DNA of 64,000 nt from Acidobacteriota bacterium (GCA_003222675.1 QHWT01000064.1:87912-151911); one strand, 5' to 3'; positions 8,763 through 16,780 are shown, counted from the first letter of the stretch. The notes: generated from the sequence alone by a model not told the origin. Program-made: numbers and translations.

Positions 8763-9355
8763 CTGCTGCTTTCGATCGCCGCAACCTTCTGACGTACGTA
8801 TCGCTGCTGTGCGGCATCGCCGCGCTCGCGTCGGCGCGCGCCGGCAGCGGGCCGCTCGCGGGTCTCGCCATCGCCATTGCGGTGATCGCCGATACGTTCG
8901 ACGGCCGTTTCGCGCGCCGCTTCGGTGCCGATCCGGACAGGCGCGCGCTCGGTGTCGAGCTCGACAGCCTCGCCGATGCCATCGCCTTCGGCATCGCGCC
9001 TCCATTGTGTGCAGGATTGTTGCTGCAGGTGCCGGCTGGTCCCGGACAGGTGGCCTTGTGGGGCGCAACGTTCGTCTATGCTGCATGCGCGATCACGCGC
9101 CTGGCGTCCTATAACGTTGGCGCGCTGGCCGAACCCTCGACCGGATTCATCGGCGTGCCCGTTCCGGTCGCCGCACTGATCTGGTCTTCGGCCCTGCTCG
9201 TACATCCATCGGCCGCTGCAACCACGATCTTGATCGCCATCACGGCGGCCTCGATGGTTGTGCCGTTGCGCGTACCCAAGCCGACCGGCGTCGGCCTGGG
9301 ACTTTTCGTCGTGTGGCCGCTCGCTGTGGCCATCCTGCACGCCATGGGGATGTAG
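8747..9355 (+). CDS. CDP-alcohol phosphatidyltransferase (PssA-like)
   Basis: A 202-residue membrane protein with about six hydrophobic segments. Residues 49-85 hold the family signature: DTFDGRFARRFG followed by DSLADAIAFGIAP, matching the DGxxAR...G...D...D metal-binding motif; the DSLAD-FG-AP block is typical of the PssA phosphatidylserine-synthase branch. It would exchange CMP of a CDP-(diacyl)glycerol for an alcohol such as serine or inositol. It sits 41 nt after the fusion gene, so it is probably co-transcribed and could add the head group of the lipid made by this locus. The alcohol is not predictable. Confidence 0.85.
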   Translation: MSPEPSAAFDRRNLLTYVSLLCGIAALASARAGSGPLAGLAIAIAVIADTFDGRFARRFGADPDRRALGVELDSLADAIAFGIAPPLCAGLLLQVPAGPGQVALWGATFVYAACAITRLASYNVGALAEPSTGFIGVPVPVAALIWSSALLVHPSAAATTILIAITAASMVVPLRVPKPTGVGLGLFVVWPLAVAILHAMGM

Positions 9356-9411
9356 ACGGTTGTCGCGCGCCGAAGCCCGCCTGAATTGTTCGCGGGCGGA
9401 GACGGGCATCC

Positions 9412-11217
9412 TCAGCTTACAATCTTCCCGGATGCGCCCTTGCCCTTACGCGGTCCCTTGTTGTCACGCGCCGGGAGGTGATCGAGATTCGCCACCTTCC
9501 ATCCCGTCGTGTAAACGAGCTCGGCGATGTGCGCCATCTTCGGGAACTCGATCTTGCTGACCTCGTCGGTCAGGTAGTGATAATCACGGTGGAGACCGGT
9601 CGTATAGAAGATGATCGGAATTCCCTTCAACGCGTAGCTGTAGTGATCGCTGCGCGTGTAGATCGATTCTGGGTCCGAGGGATCGTTCATCTCGTAATCC
9701 ATCTTCATCGGCGTCGGAAGCGACGTGTTCGCATCTTCGTTCAGATTGTGCAGCTCGGTGCTGATCCGATCGGAGCCGACGATGTAGACGGTGTTCGCTT
9801 CTGACGGCTGGTCGCAGCGGTTGCGGCCGATCATGTCGATGTTGAGCTGCGCCGCTACCTTGTCGAGCGGCACTTCCGGGTAATCCGCCATGTAGCGCGA
9901 TCCGAGCAGGCCCGCCTCCTCGCCCGCGTGCCAGACGAACACGACCGAGCGTTTCGGTTTCGGTCCGATCGCGAACGCCTTGGCGATCGCCATCACCACC
10001 ACCGTGCCCGATCCGTCATCGTCGGCGCCGTTGTTGATGATGTCGTCCGCCTTGGGAGTGTCGCGCGTTTGTCCGGTGCAGCCGCCCGGCGGATTGCCCC
10101 CGCCGAATCCGCCGCCACGACCCTGGTCGGCGGGTGTCTGTTCATAGCCCACGTGATCGTAGTGGGCGCCGAACAGCACGTAGCTATCCTTCAGGCTCGG
10201 CTCGCTGCCTTCGACCTCGCCGACGACATTCCGAGTGAGACGTGTCTGGACGATGGTGTAGTCGGCGTCGACCTTGATCGTGATCGACGCGCCATTCAAC
10301 GCGATCGGCGGGAGCGGCTCACCTGCGGCGGCTTTCCCCTTGATGGCCGCATAGTTCAGCCCGGCCGTGCCGAGGATGAACTCGAAGAAATCGTCGCTCG
10401 CGGTGATTTGAGGGGGTACGTCCGTGTCGAGCCGCTGCACGGTCTGGAAATCGCCGAGACTCTGGTTGCCGAAGCCGCCGCGGCCGCCGGCCGGACGCGG
10501 GGCCGCTGCCGATTGGCTGCCCGGAGGAGTAGCATTCGGGGCTGTGGCGGATGCGCTGGTTATCCCGCCGCGTCCACGACCGCCAAACTGCAGGACGGGA
10601 CCGATCGATGCCGCCGCGTGCTCCTGTTCGATCGCGCTGCGCCCGCGCGCCACAAGGAGACGCGTTGCCACACCTTCCGGGCCGCGGCCGAGGTAAATCA
10701 CGATCTTGCCGCTGACGTCTCGCCCCTTGTAATCATCGTGATTGCGCTCGGGAAGACTCAGGCCGTACCCGACAAACTCCGCAGCGCCCGTGACGGTCTG
10801 CTTGCCTCCCTGGTTCTTCGAGAAGGTCACCCCTTCGCCATCCTTGAACGTTTTCGTCTGGCCGTTGACGGCGACCGTGACGCTCGAGTTGCTCTTCGTA
10901 TCGACGCCGAGCACCTTCACGACCTGGAAGTAGCCTCCATCGTCACCTGCCGGCTTGACGCCCCACTCCTTCAGATGATCTGCGATGTAGGCCGCGGCGA
11001 GGCCGAGCCCTTCTTCGTAAACGCGACGCCCTTGCAACTGATCCGATGCGATGTACGACAACCATTCCTTGAGCTCGTCTGGCGTGATGGACGCTGCGCC
11101 GCCGCTCGTGGTCGAACCCACGGCCGCCGACTGCGGCTGCGGCGCGCTCGACGCGTGGACTCCAAGCGACAGCGTCAGCAGTGCCGCGAGAGATGCGCCA
11201 ATCGGGCGAGAAATCAT
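9412..11217 (-). CDS. M28-family zinc aminopeptidase, secreted
   Basis: A 601-residue exported metallopeptidase with a signal peptide ending near HASSA. A PA-type domain precedes the catalytic region. Metal and catalytic residues are readable in order: AHYDHVG (His352), NGADDDGSGT, HAGEEAGLLGS, NIDMIGRN and SDHYSY. A Gly/Ala-rich insertion (about residues 215-255) lies before the catalytic core. A GGAGGA at 11227-11232 supports the ATG at 11217. It is monocistronic as far as seen, converging with the phosphatidyltransferase gene. Role: digestion of extracellular or periplasmic peptides. Confidence 0.9.
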   Translation of the reverse strand: MISRPIGASLAALLTLSLGVHASSAPQPQSAAVGSTTSGGAASITPDELKEWLSYIASDQLQGRRVYEEGLGLAAAYIADHLKEWGVKPAGDDGGYFQVVKVLGVDTKSNSSVTVAVNGQTKTFKDGEGVTFSKNQGGKQTVTGAAEFVGYGLSLPERNHDDYKGRDVSGKIVIYLGRGPEGVATRLLVARGRSAIEQEHAAASIGPVLQFGGRGRGGITSASATAPNATPPGSQSAAAPRPAGGRGGFGNQSLGDFQTVQRLDTDVPPQITASDDFFEFILGTAGLNYAAIKGKAAAGEPLPPIALNGASITIKVDADYTIVQTRLTRNVVGEVEGSEPSLKDSYVLFGAHYDHVGYEQTPADQGRGGGFGGGNPPGGCTGQTRDTPKADDIINNGADDDGSGTVVVMAIAKAFAIGPKPKRSVVFVWHAGEEAGLLGSRYMADYPEVPLDKVAAQLNIDMIGRNRCDQPSEANTVYIVGSDRISTELHNLNEDANTSLPTPMKMDYEMNDPSDPESIYTRSDHYSYALKGIPIIFYTTGLHRDYHYLTDEVSKIEFPKMAHIAELVYTTGWKVANLDHLPARDNKGPRKGKGASGKIVS

Positions 11218-11278
11218 GAATCCAAATCCTCCATGTCAGTCTATTACGCCGGAGGATCTGGAGGCGCTTACGTCTTCC

Positions 11279-11368
11279 CTTCCGCCTGAAGGCGGAAGCC
11301 ACGAGACATGCAGGCGCGAGGCGCGCCGCCACTTTTCAAATCATGTGGCTTCCGCCTTCAGGCGGAAG
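11279..11368. repeat. REPIN-like pair of CTTCCGCC palindromes
   Basis: Two perfect or near-perfect 20-bp palindromes (11279-11298, 11349-11368) in inverted orientation with inward GCCAC/GTGGC tails, total 90 bp. Same architecture as the in-frame copy at 7506-7594. It lies upstream of the M28 gene and overlaps the end of a GNAT remnant. Confidence 0.85.
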
Positions 11369-11510
11369 TGAGTGTGTCCATTTCGATCCAGCACGGGATC
11401 GACGTCAGCATCGTGAAGCCGACCTGCTCGTAGTAGCTCCTGGCGGTAAGACGGCTGTCGAGGTACACCCGCGGGACGCCGAGCCGCCACGCCAGTGTAA
11501 CGCGCGCCGG
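11358..11510 (-). pseudogene. GNAT acetyltransferase C-terminal remnant
   Basis: On the minus strand a frame reads RLGVPRVYLDS, then SYYEQVGF, then PCWIEMD, which fits the last 45 residues of a GNAT acetyltransferase (the YYEQVGF block is the typical beta-bulge/acetyl-CoA end). There is no start or N-terminal half. The frame runs into a GCCGGGTCT palindrome at its 5' side and ends at a TGA provided by the REPIN at 11349-11368, so both boundaries are repeats. Confidence 0.55.
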
Positions 11511-11525
11511 GTCTACAGACCCGGC
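11506..11525. repeat. GCCGGGTCT palindrome (REP-like family 2)
   Basis: Perfect 20-bp palindrome followed by CTAC. Two further copies in this window are at 16012-16031 and 16731-16750. Here it marks the broken 5' edge of the GNAT remnant. Confidence 0.75.
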
Positions 11526-11556
11526 CTACACACAGCCGCCCGGCCTGCAAAGAACA

Positions 11557-14205
11557 TCATTCCGTACGCAGCGATCGCATCGGGTCGATGCGCGCCGCGC
11601 GGCGGGCGGGAAGGCCGTTGGCCATCAGCGCGGTGCCCACGAGCACCGCCGTGACGAATGCCAGCACGGTAACGTCAGCCGGGCTGACGCCGAACAACGC
11701 GTCCGCCAGCAGGCGCGCCACGCCGAGCGAGCCAATGATTCCGCACGCCACCCCCGCGCCGACGACGCTCAATCCACGGCCGGCGACATTTTTCAGAATG
11801 TCCTCGGTGCGCGCACCGAGCGCCACGCGAATACCGATCTCACGCGTGCGCTGGGTCACGAGATACGTCGCAACGCCATATGCGCCGCCGATTGCGAGCA
11901 CGAACGCGAGAAACGCAAACACCGCCAGCATCCACGAGAACGCGGCGCGAAGCGCCAGCGAACGGCGCAGGCTCTCCTCCATCGTGCGGACGCCGAACAC
12001 CGGCAGTTCCGGATCCAGCTGCCGCACCATCTCGCGCATCGTGGCCGCGATCGACTGCGGGTCGACGGTCGTGTGCACTGCCATTGTCAAGGTCGAGCGC
12101 GGGATTGCTGGAAGCGGGAAATAGAGCCCGGGGCGCATGGGCCGCTCGAGGCCATAGTGCTTCACATCGCCGACGACCCCGACGACCGTCATCCACTTGG
12201 CGTCCTTGCCGCGGAACTTGATCCGGCGCCCGACGCCGCTCGCATTCGCGCCCCAGAAGGTGCGCACGAAGCTCTCGTTGACGATGACGACCGGTGGATT
12301 CTTATCGCGGCCATCGGCCTCCTGCAGGAACCGTCCGCTGCGCAGCCTGAGTCCCATCGCTTCGAAGTACCCAGCTGAGGCCACGCGCGTGAGCACCACC
12401 GGATCCTTGCCGTCAGGCGACGGGATTGCCCCGTCCACATCGTAGAAATTCCCCCAGTGGCACCCGAGCGGAGGACAGGTGATCAGTCCCGCCGCGTCGA
12501 CGCCCGGCACCGCGCGCGTCCGCTCGAGCAGCTGATCCCAGAAGGCGACCCATTGCTCTTGCCTGGGCCGCGTCGCCTCTGAAATCGGAACGGAGAATGT
12601 CAGCACGTGATCCGCCCGAAACCCGGGATCGACGTGACGCACGCGGTCGAACGCTTTGATGAGCAGTGTGCCGCACACGAGCAGCATCGCCGCAAGCGCG
12701 AACTCTCCGGCGACGAGAAACCAGAGCGTGCGCCGGCCGCGCGGCGCTCCGGTGCTGCCGTTGGTGGCGTGAACGGCGGAACGCACATCCCCGCCCACCG
12801 CGTGCAGCGCCGGCGCCCATCCAAAGAGAAGGACCGTGAAGACGACAACGGCCAGCGAGAAGACCATGACCCGCGCATCAATCTGGAACGCCGCCCACCG
12901 TGGCAACTCGTCAGGGATCATCCGGACGAGTGCGCCGGTCGCCCACTGGCCGGCCACAAGTCCTATCACGCCGCCGATCGCGGCCAGCACGAGGTTCTCA
13001 ATGAGCAGTTGCTGCATCAGGCGCAAACGACTCGACCCGAGCGCGAGGCGAATGCCCATCTCCTTCCGTCGCGCAAGCGCGCGCGCGAGCATGACCGCCG
13101 CGACGTTCGCGCACGCGATCAGCAGCAGCATCGCGACTGCGCCCGTGACCGTCGAGGCGGCGGTCCGGTAATCGCGCACGAACTGCTCACGCAACGGCTT
13201 TACGAAGGGAGAAACGGTGTGATCCCTGTCGCTCTTGTCCCAAATGGACTGGTGCGAGCGCTGCAGATCCTTGTCCGCGTCACCGGCGGTTACGCCCGGC
13301 TTGAGTCTGCCGATGCCATCTGCGCCGTAGCTCTGATACGGCTGGTTCGGATCCCCCGCCATCGGCACCCACAGTCGGACATCATCGGGAAAAGATGCCG
13401 TGGACGGCACGACACCGACGATCGTGCGCGACGCGCCGTCGAGCCGCAGCGTCTTGCCCACGACGTTGCGGTCGCCGGCGAAGCGTTCCTTCCACAGCGC
13501 CTCGCCGATCACGACGACGGGCGGCCCTTTCGGCTTGTCTTCGTCGGCGGTGAAGCAGCGGCCCAGGATCGGCTGCACGCCGAGCACGCGTGGGAACTCC
13601 CACGTCACCTGTGCGCCGCGGACCCGCTCCGCACCGTTCGCATCCGAGAGGTTGAAGCTGTCGGTCGAGTAGAGCGCGATCGACTCGAACAGCTTCTGCT
13701 GCTCGCGCCAGCGAACGAAGTCCGGATAGTTGATCCCGACGATCTCGAGGTTCCACTTCGGGGCGGTTTCGTTGATGTAGACGAGGCGATCCGGATGCGC
13801 AAACGGAAACGGACGAAGGAACAACCCGTTGACGAGGCTGAACACCGCGACGTTTGCGGCAATGCCGAGCGACAGCATGCAGATGACCAGCGCGGTCGCG
13901 CTCTTCTGGCGTCCGAGCGAGCGCAGCGCGTAGCGGAAATCGGAGCCGACCATGAGCGCGTTCCTTTCCTCGATGGCGATCGTCAAGGGTGTGCCGCGCC
14001 GGGCCCAGCTGGCTGCGCGCGCATGCAGCACATCGGAGGCGCCGTGCATCCAGGTCCGGGCGACGGCCGATGGTCCGATACGCCGGGCTTCGTCGAGCCG
14101 TTCGGCGAAGAGCGCTTCCATCTCGTTGGCGTGCGTGTCGCGGAGGGGCGCCGGAGCCAGCCGCAGCAGCGCGCGATAGAGAGGATGATGTCGACGCGCG
14201 CTCAT
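11557..14205 (-). CDS. ADOP-type ABC transporter permease (MacB/FtsX-like, duplicated)
   Basis: An 882-residue protein of the acidobacterial duplicated orphan permease type. The N-terminal 100 residues are the family-specific soluble head (YRALLRLAPAPLRD...EMEALFAERL). Then two copies of a MacB periplasmic core plus FtsX transmembrane block follow, with conserved TRxREIGIRVALGA and RRKEMGIRLALGSS loops after each half. Such proteins usually lack a neighbouring ATPase; none is adjacent here. The start overlaps the stop of the upstream padR by 4 nt, so both are made from the PadR-controlled promoter. Likely an efflux or envelope-stress permease; the substrate is unknown. Confidence 0.92.
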   Translation of the reverse strand: MSARRHHPLYRALLRLAPAPLRDTHANEMEALFAERLDEARRIGPSAVARTWMHGASDVLHARAASWARRGTPLTIAIEERNALMVGSDFRYALRSLGRQKSATALVICMLSLGIAANVAVFSLVNGLFLRPFPFAHPDRLVYINETAPKWNLEIVGINYPDFVRWREQQKLFESIALYSTDSFNLSDANGAERVRGAQVTWEFPRVLGVQPILGRCFTADEDKPKGPPVVVIGEALWKERFAGDRNVVGKTLRLDGASRTIVGVVPSTASFPDDVRLWVPMAGDPNQPYQSYGADGIGRLKPGVTAGDADKDLQRSHQSIWDKSDRDHTVSPFVKPLREQFVRDYRTAASTVTGAVAMLLLIACANVAAVMLARALARRKEMGIRLALGSSRLRLMQQLLIENLVLAAIGGVIGLVAGQWATGALVRMIPDELPRWAAFQIDARVMVFSLAVVVFTVLLFGWAPALHAVGGDVRSAVHATNGSTGAPRGRRTLWFLVAGEFALAAMLLVCGTLLIKAFDRVRHVDPGFRADHVLTFSVPISEATRPRQEQWVAFWDQLLERTRAVPGVDAAGLITCPPLGCHWGNFYDVDGAIPSPDGKDPVVLTRVASAGYFEAMGLRLRSGRFLQEADGRDKNPPVVIVNESFVRTFWGANASGVGRRIKFRGKDAKWMTVVGVVGDVKHYGLERPMRPGLYFPLPAIPRSTLTMAVHTTVDPQSIAATMREMVRQLDPELPVFGVRTMEESLRRSLALRAAFSWMLAVFAFLAFVLAIGGAYGVATYLVTQRTREIGIRVALGARTEDILKNVAGRGLSVVGAGVACGIIGSLGVARLLADALFGVSPADVTVLAFVTAVLVGTALMANGLPARRAARIDPMRSLRTE

Positions 14206-14540
14206 CGCGCCTCTCCGCTGCGGGGACGAACCCGCGAGCGCGCGAGGCGGGCGACGTGCGACATGTGCTCCGCTTCGGCCGCGAGCGCGTGCCGGCCGGC
14301 GCGCGTCAGCCGGTAGTACCGCCGCCGTTCGCTCTCGTCCGCCGGATGCTCGCTCAGCTCTTCGATCCAGCGCCGATCGCGGAGCTCCTCCAGTGAGCCG
14401 TACAGAGTCGCTGGCCAGAGACGAACGCGGCCGTCGCTGAGCGCCTGCACATCGCGCGCAATCGCGAGCCCGTGGCGGTCCTCGACCGAGAGGGCGAGAA
14501 GAATGTAGAAATGGGAGGCTTTGAGCGCCGCGTCGGCCAT
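14202..14540 (-). CDS. PadR-family transcriptional regulator
   Basis: A 112-residue winged-helix protein. KASHFYILLALSVEDRHG and LWPATLYGSLEELRDRRWI are the PadR recognition-helix region; RRRYYRLTRAGRHAL is the wing. This is the short one-domain form usually paired with ADOP permeases, and the 4-nt overlap with that gene confirms the pair. A palindrome embedded in its own promoter (14553-14581) suggests autorepression. There is no Shine-Dalgarno sequence and only 9 nt between the -10 box and ATG, so the mRNA is nearly leaderless. Confidence 0.93.
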   Translation of the reverse strand: MADAALKASHFYILLALSVEDRHGLAIARDVQALSDGRVRLWPATLYGSLEELRDRRWIEELSEHPADESERRRYYRLTRAGRHALAAEAEHMSHVARLARSRVRPRSGEAR

Positions 14541-14549
14541 CGCGGGCGC

Positions 14550-14581
14550 ATTGTATTGATTTATATAATACCGGTCAATAC
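14550..14581 (-). promoter_or_regulatory. padR-ADOP promoter with PadR-type operator
   Basis: On the minus strand TTGACC (14573-14578) and TACAAT (14550-14555) are separated by exactly 17 bp, a near-consensus sigma-70 promoter. A perfect 7-bp inverted repeat GTATTGA (14553-14559) / TCAATAC (14575-14581) with a 15-bp AT-rich centre covers both boxes. Repression by the encoded PadR is inferred from this overlap. Confidence 0.75.
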
Positions 14582-14599
14582 TGGCCTGGGCGCGTTGGC

Positions 14600-14686
14600 G
14601 ATTGAGTGATTGCGTGACGTGTTCGGCCGCATTCGATCCGACATCACCAGATCACCAAATCAAGGAATCACCAAATCCGCATCACA
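14600..14686. repeat. Inverted GATTTGGT-type microrepeat
   Basis: A short GATTGAGTGATTGCGTGA run is followed by TCACCAGATCACCAAATC and further CACCAAATC copies in opposite sense. This gives an imperfect hairpin between padR and the end of the DinB-like gene. The same vocabulary occurs at 33499-33614. Confidence 0.6.
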
Positions 14687-15122
14687 CCCCAAACTGTCTC
14701 AGATGGTGATCGTAGTGGCGGTAGACGAGGACGCCCCATGCCTGCTCGCTCAGACGGCCGAACACCGGATGCTCAGGCCGGGGACCGTCGGGCGGAGACG
14801 CGATCTGCTCGAGGAGCGCACCGGCGGCGTGCACTTCATGGACCCAGTCACCGGGCACGCGGCCGATCAGTTCTGGTGCGGTGGGCACGCCCTTTCGGAA
14901 CGGCAGGCAGTAGATGATCAACTGCTTCAGCGGAGGATACCGGATCGGCAGGCGCTTCGACGCGACGGGCAGATCGCCGAGCGCCATCCGCGCGCTGTCG
15001 GCGAGATGCGCGACCATCTGCGGCGCGGTCATCCGTCCCCACTGCGCTTTCGATTCCGGCGTGAGCCGCGCGAGCCGCGCGCGGAGATCGTCGCGCGCCG
15101 ACGCTTTCCAGATCGACTTCAT
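14682..15122 (-). CDS. DUF1569/DinB-like protein
   Basis: A 146-residue predicted four-helix protein. WGRMTAPQMVAHLADS near residue 40 and HPVFGRLS...YRHYDHHLRQFGV at the end are hallmarks of DUF1569 in the DinB superfamily, where three histidines form a metal site. The biochemical role is unknown, but thiol-dependent detoxification is typical of the superfamily. Start chosen at 15122 because it overlaps the upstream membrane-protein stop as ATGA; the frame upstream of it belongs to that gene's DNA. Confidence 0.75.
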   Translation of the reverse strand: MKSIWKASARDDLRARLARLTPESKAQWGRMTAPQMVAHLADSARMALGDLPVASKRLPIRYPPLKQLIIYCLPFRKGVPTAPELIGRVPGDWVHEVHAAGALLEQIASPPDGPRPEHPVFGRLSEQAWGVLVYRHYDHHLRQFGV

Positions 15123-15475
15123 ACGTCTCTCCGTGCGAGCGCGCCACCGAGCCACGCGCATGGCGCCATCAACAGCAGCGCCGCGAGCTGAGACCATCGC
15201 GCGCCGTCGCCGGGACGCAGCATCAACGAGACCAGGGCGCCCGCCGCGATCAACAGCGCGATCACGGCCGCGTGGGTCGAGGGGCGGCGTCCCGCGACGT
15301 GCGCGGTCAGGAAGCCCGCAATCAATGCGAACACGCAGCCCCAGACAATGCTGCCGATCTTGAACGCCGCGCTGGACGGCGCGTGCGGCTCCTGCCCCGA
15401 GAGCTGAAACAGCAGCGCCGCGGACCCGGAGAACACGAGGTAGCCCGCCGCGACGGCCCCAATACTGCGCAGCAT
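15119..15475 (-). CDS. Small membrane protein, unknown function
   Basis: A 118-residue protein with about four hydrophobic helices (IGAVAAGYLVFSGSAALLF; IGSIVWGCVFALIAGFL; AAVIALLIAAGAL; LAALLLMAPCAWLGGAL). No catalytic motif is visible. It is translationally coupled (ATGA) to the DinB-like gene. An alternative, longer frame extends further upstream but lacks support. A role as a membrane partner of the DinB-like protein is only suggested by the overlap. Confidence 0.7.
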   Translation of the reverse strand: MLRSIGAVAAGYLVFSGSAALLFQLSGQEPHAPSSAAFKIGSIVWGCVFALIAGFLTAHVAGRRPSTHAAVIALLIAAGALVSLMLRPGDGARWSQLAALLLMAPCAWLGGALARRDV

Positions 15476-15549
15476 GCGCGGGAGAGTGTAACCGAAGAGA
15501 CGTTACGGCGCCGAGCCGCTTTGGCGGCCGCTGACGCCTTACGGGTCGT

Positions 15550-15612
15550 CCGCCTCCGCCCGCGGCAAATCACGGGGGCTACGGCGAGGCCGCCGCTTCG
15601 CGGCGGAGGCGG
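15550..15612. repeat. CCGCCTCCGCC inverted repeat
   Basis: Exact 11-bp arms CCGCCTCCGCC (15550-15560) and GGCGGAGGCGG (15602-15612) enclose a GGGGCTACGGC segment. It shares words with 29205-29258 (GCCGTAGCCCTGGCGGAGGC). It lies just upstream of the GtrA gene. Confidence 0.65.
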
Positions 15613-15636
15613 GAGAGACGAGGGGCTATACCAAGA

Positions 15637-16104
15637 ATGAGGCGCTGGATTGCCTTCAATGCCGTTGGAACGATCGGGTTCGCCCTGCAGCTCCTGGTGC
15701 TGGCTGGACTGATGCGCCTTGGCTTCCACTATCTTGCGGCGACGGTCATGGCCGTGGAAGCGGCGATCCTTCAGAACTTCGTATGGCACGAGCGCTGGAC
15801 GTGGCGCGATCGCAAGGCCGGCGCGGCCCGCGCCGAGCGCCTGTGGCGATTTCACCTGTTGAACGGCGTCGTGTCAGTCCTGGGGAATCTCGCGTTGATG
15901 CGGCTGCTGGTCGGTGAACTCCACGTCGCGCCAATCCTCGCGAACCTCGTGGCCGTACTCATATGCTCAACCGCCAATTTCGCGGTGGGGGATAGCCTTG
16001 TTTGGATGAAAGCCGGGTCTAAAGACCCGGCCTACTGGTCGGACCTCGAACCTCGGACCTCGGACCTCGAACCTCGGATCTCGGCCCTCGGACCTCGGAC
16101 GTAG
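15637..16104 (+). CDS. GtrA-family membrane protein with repeat-derived tail
   Basis: A 155-residue protein. The first about 124 residues form the four-helix GtrA fold (start RRWIAFNAVGTIGFALQ, ending NFAVGDSLVWMK) that serves polyprenyl-phosphate-linked sugar flipping or transfer. After VWMK the frame runs into a GCCGGGTCT palindrome and a CCTCGGA period-7 array, giving a nonsense-like tail of about 31 residues ending ALGPRT. GtrA proteins normally stop at about the VWMK position, so the native stop was probably lost when the repeats arrived. Confidence 0.82.
   Translation: MRRWIAFNAVGTIGFALQLLVLAGLMRLGFHYLAATVMAVEAAILQNFVWHERWTWRDRKAGAARAERLWRFHLLNGVVSVLGNLALMRLLVGELHVAPILANLVAVLICSTANFAVGDSLVWMKAGSKDPAYWSDLEPRTSDLEPRISALGPRT
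16012..16100. repeat. GCCGGGTCT palindrome plus CCTCGGA period-7 array
   Basis: A perfect palindrome at 16012-16031 is followed directly by about eight degenerate copies of CCTCGRA/CCTCGGM (16039-16100). All of it is translated as the C-terminus of the GtrA-like protein. Confidence 0.8.
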
Positions 16105-16131
16105 TACGATGCGACTCGTTCAGGAGGACGC

Positions 16132-16698
16132 ATGCGATTAGTGTTCGTGATGGCGATGTTCTGCATGGCGGCAGCCGGCCTTGCGGCGGCGCAGACTCCA
16201 CCCGCCGCGCCCACGGGACCGGATCTCAAAGTCGGCGACCAGGCCCCTGACTTCACACTGCAAGCCTCGGACGGGAAGACCTACAAACTGTCGGATTTCC
16301 GCGGCAAGCAGGCAGTCGTGCTGGCCTGGTTTCCCAAGGCCTACACGAGCGGCTGCACGATCGAGTGCAAGTCGCTCGCGGAACATGGCGACATGATCAA
16401 GAAGTATGACGTGACGTACTTCATGGCCAGCGTCGATCCGCTGACCGACAACAAGGGGTTCGCGGAACAGCAGCATGCGGATTTCCCGCTGCTCAGCGAT
16501 CCGACGAAAGAAACTGCGGCGGCGTACGGCGTGCTGAACAACCCGAACGGGGTGGCCCGCCGGTGGACGTTCTACATCGGCAAGGACGGCAAAATTCTCG
16601 CAATTGACAAGGCTGTCAAGCCCGCGACCTCCGCCGAGGACATGGCCTCGAAGCTCGGCGAGCTGAAGGTGGATCCCGCGCGGGGGACGCGGCCCTGA
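16132..16698 (+). CDS. Secreted peroxiredoxin (AhpC/TSA, BCP-like)
   Basis: A 188-residue thiol peroxidase with a signal peptide (cleavage near AAAQT). KVGDQAPDFTLQ opens the thioredoxin fold and AYTSGCTIEC contains the peroxidatic Cys plus a second Cys four residues on, the atypical 2-Cys (PrxQ/BCP) arrangement. SVDPLTDNKGFAEQ and AYGVLNNPNG follow as in the family. It would reduce peroxides in the periplasm. It stands alone, with a palindrome 33 nt downstream that may act as terminator. Confidence 0.9.
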   Translation: MRLVFVMAMFCMAAAGLAAAQTPPAAPTGPDLKVGDQAPDFTLQASDGKTYKLSDFRGKQAVVLAWFPKAYTSGCTIECKSLAEHGDMIKKYDVTYFMASVDPLTDNKGFAEQQHADFPLLSDPTKETAAAYGVLNNPNGVARRWTFYIGKDGKILAIDKAVKPATSAEDMASKLGELKVDPARGTRP

Positions 16699-16730
16699 AG
16701 AAATGCGGGTCGAACGATCCGGCTGCCCGG

Positions 16731-16750
16731 GGCGGGTCTAAAGACCCGCC
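16731..16750. repeat. GGCGGGTCT palindrome (REP-like family 2), possible terminator
   Basis: A perfect 20-bp palindrome between the convergent peroxiredoxin and DUF1330 genes. It lacks a T-run, so factor-independent termination is uncertain. Confidence 0.7.
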
Positions 16751-16780
16751 CTGCAATTCCATGCGACTCGCGACTCGCGG

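Noticed and set aside
9928-11289. 453-codon open frame on the plus strand
   Set aside because: Antisense to the M28 peptidase whose metal ligands are all readable.
11341-11550. 69-codon minus-strand frame ending in FRLKAEAT
   Set aside because: The end is translation of the REPIN palindrome; the GNAT remnant is in another frame.
12607-14316. 569-codon open frame on the plus strand
   Set aside because: It is antisense to the ADOP permease; composition is Arg/His/Asp-rich with no motif, a shadow caused by high GC at third positions.
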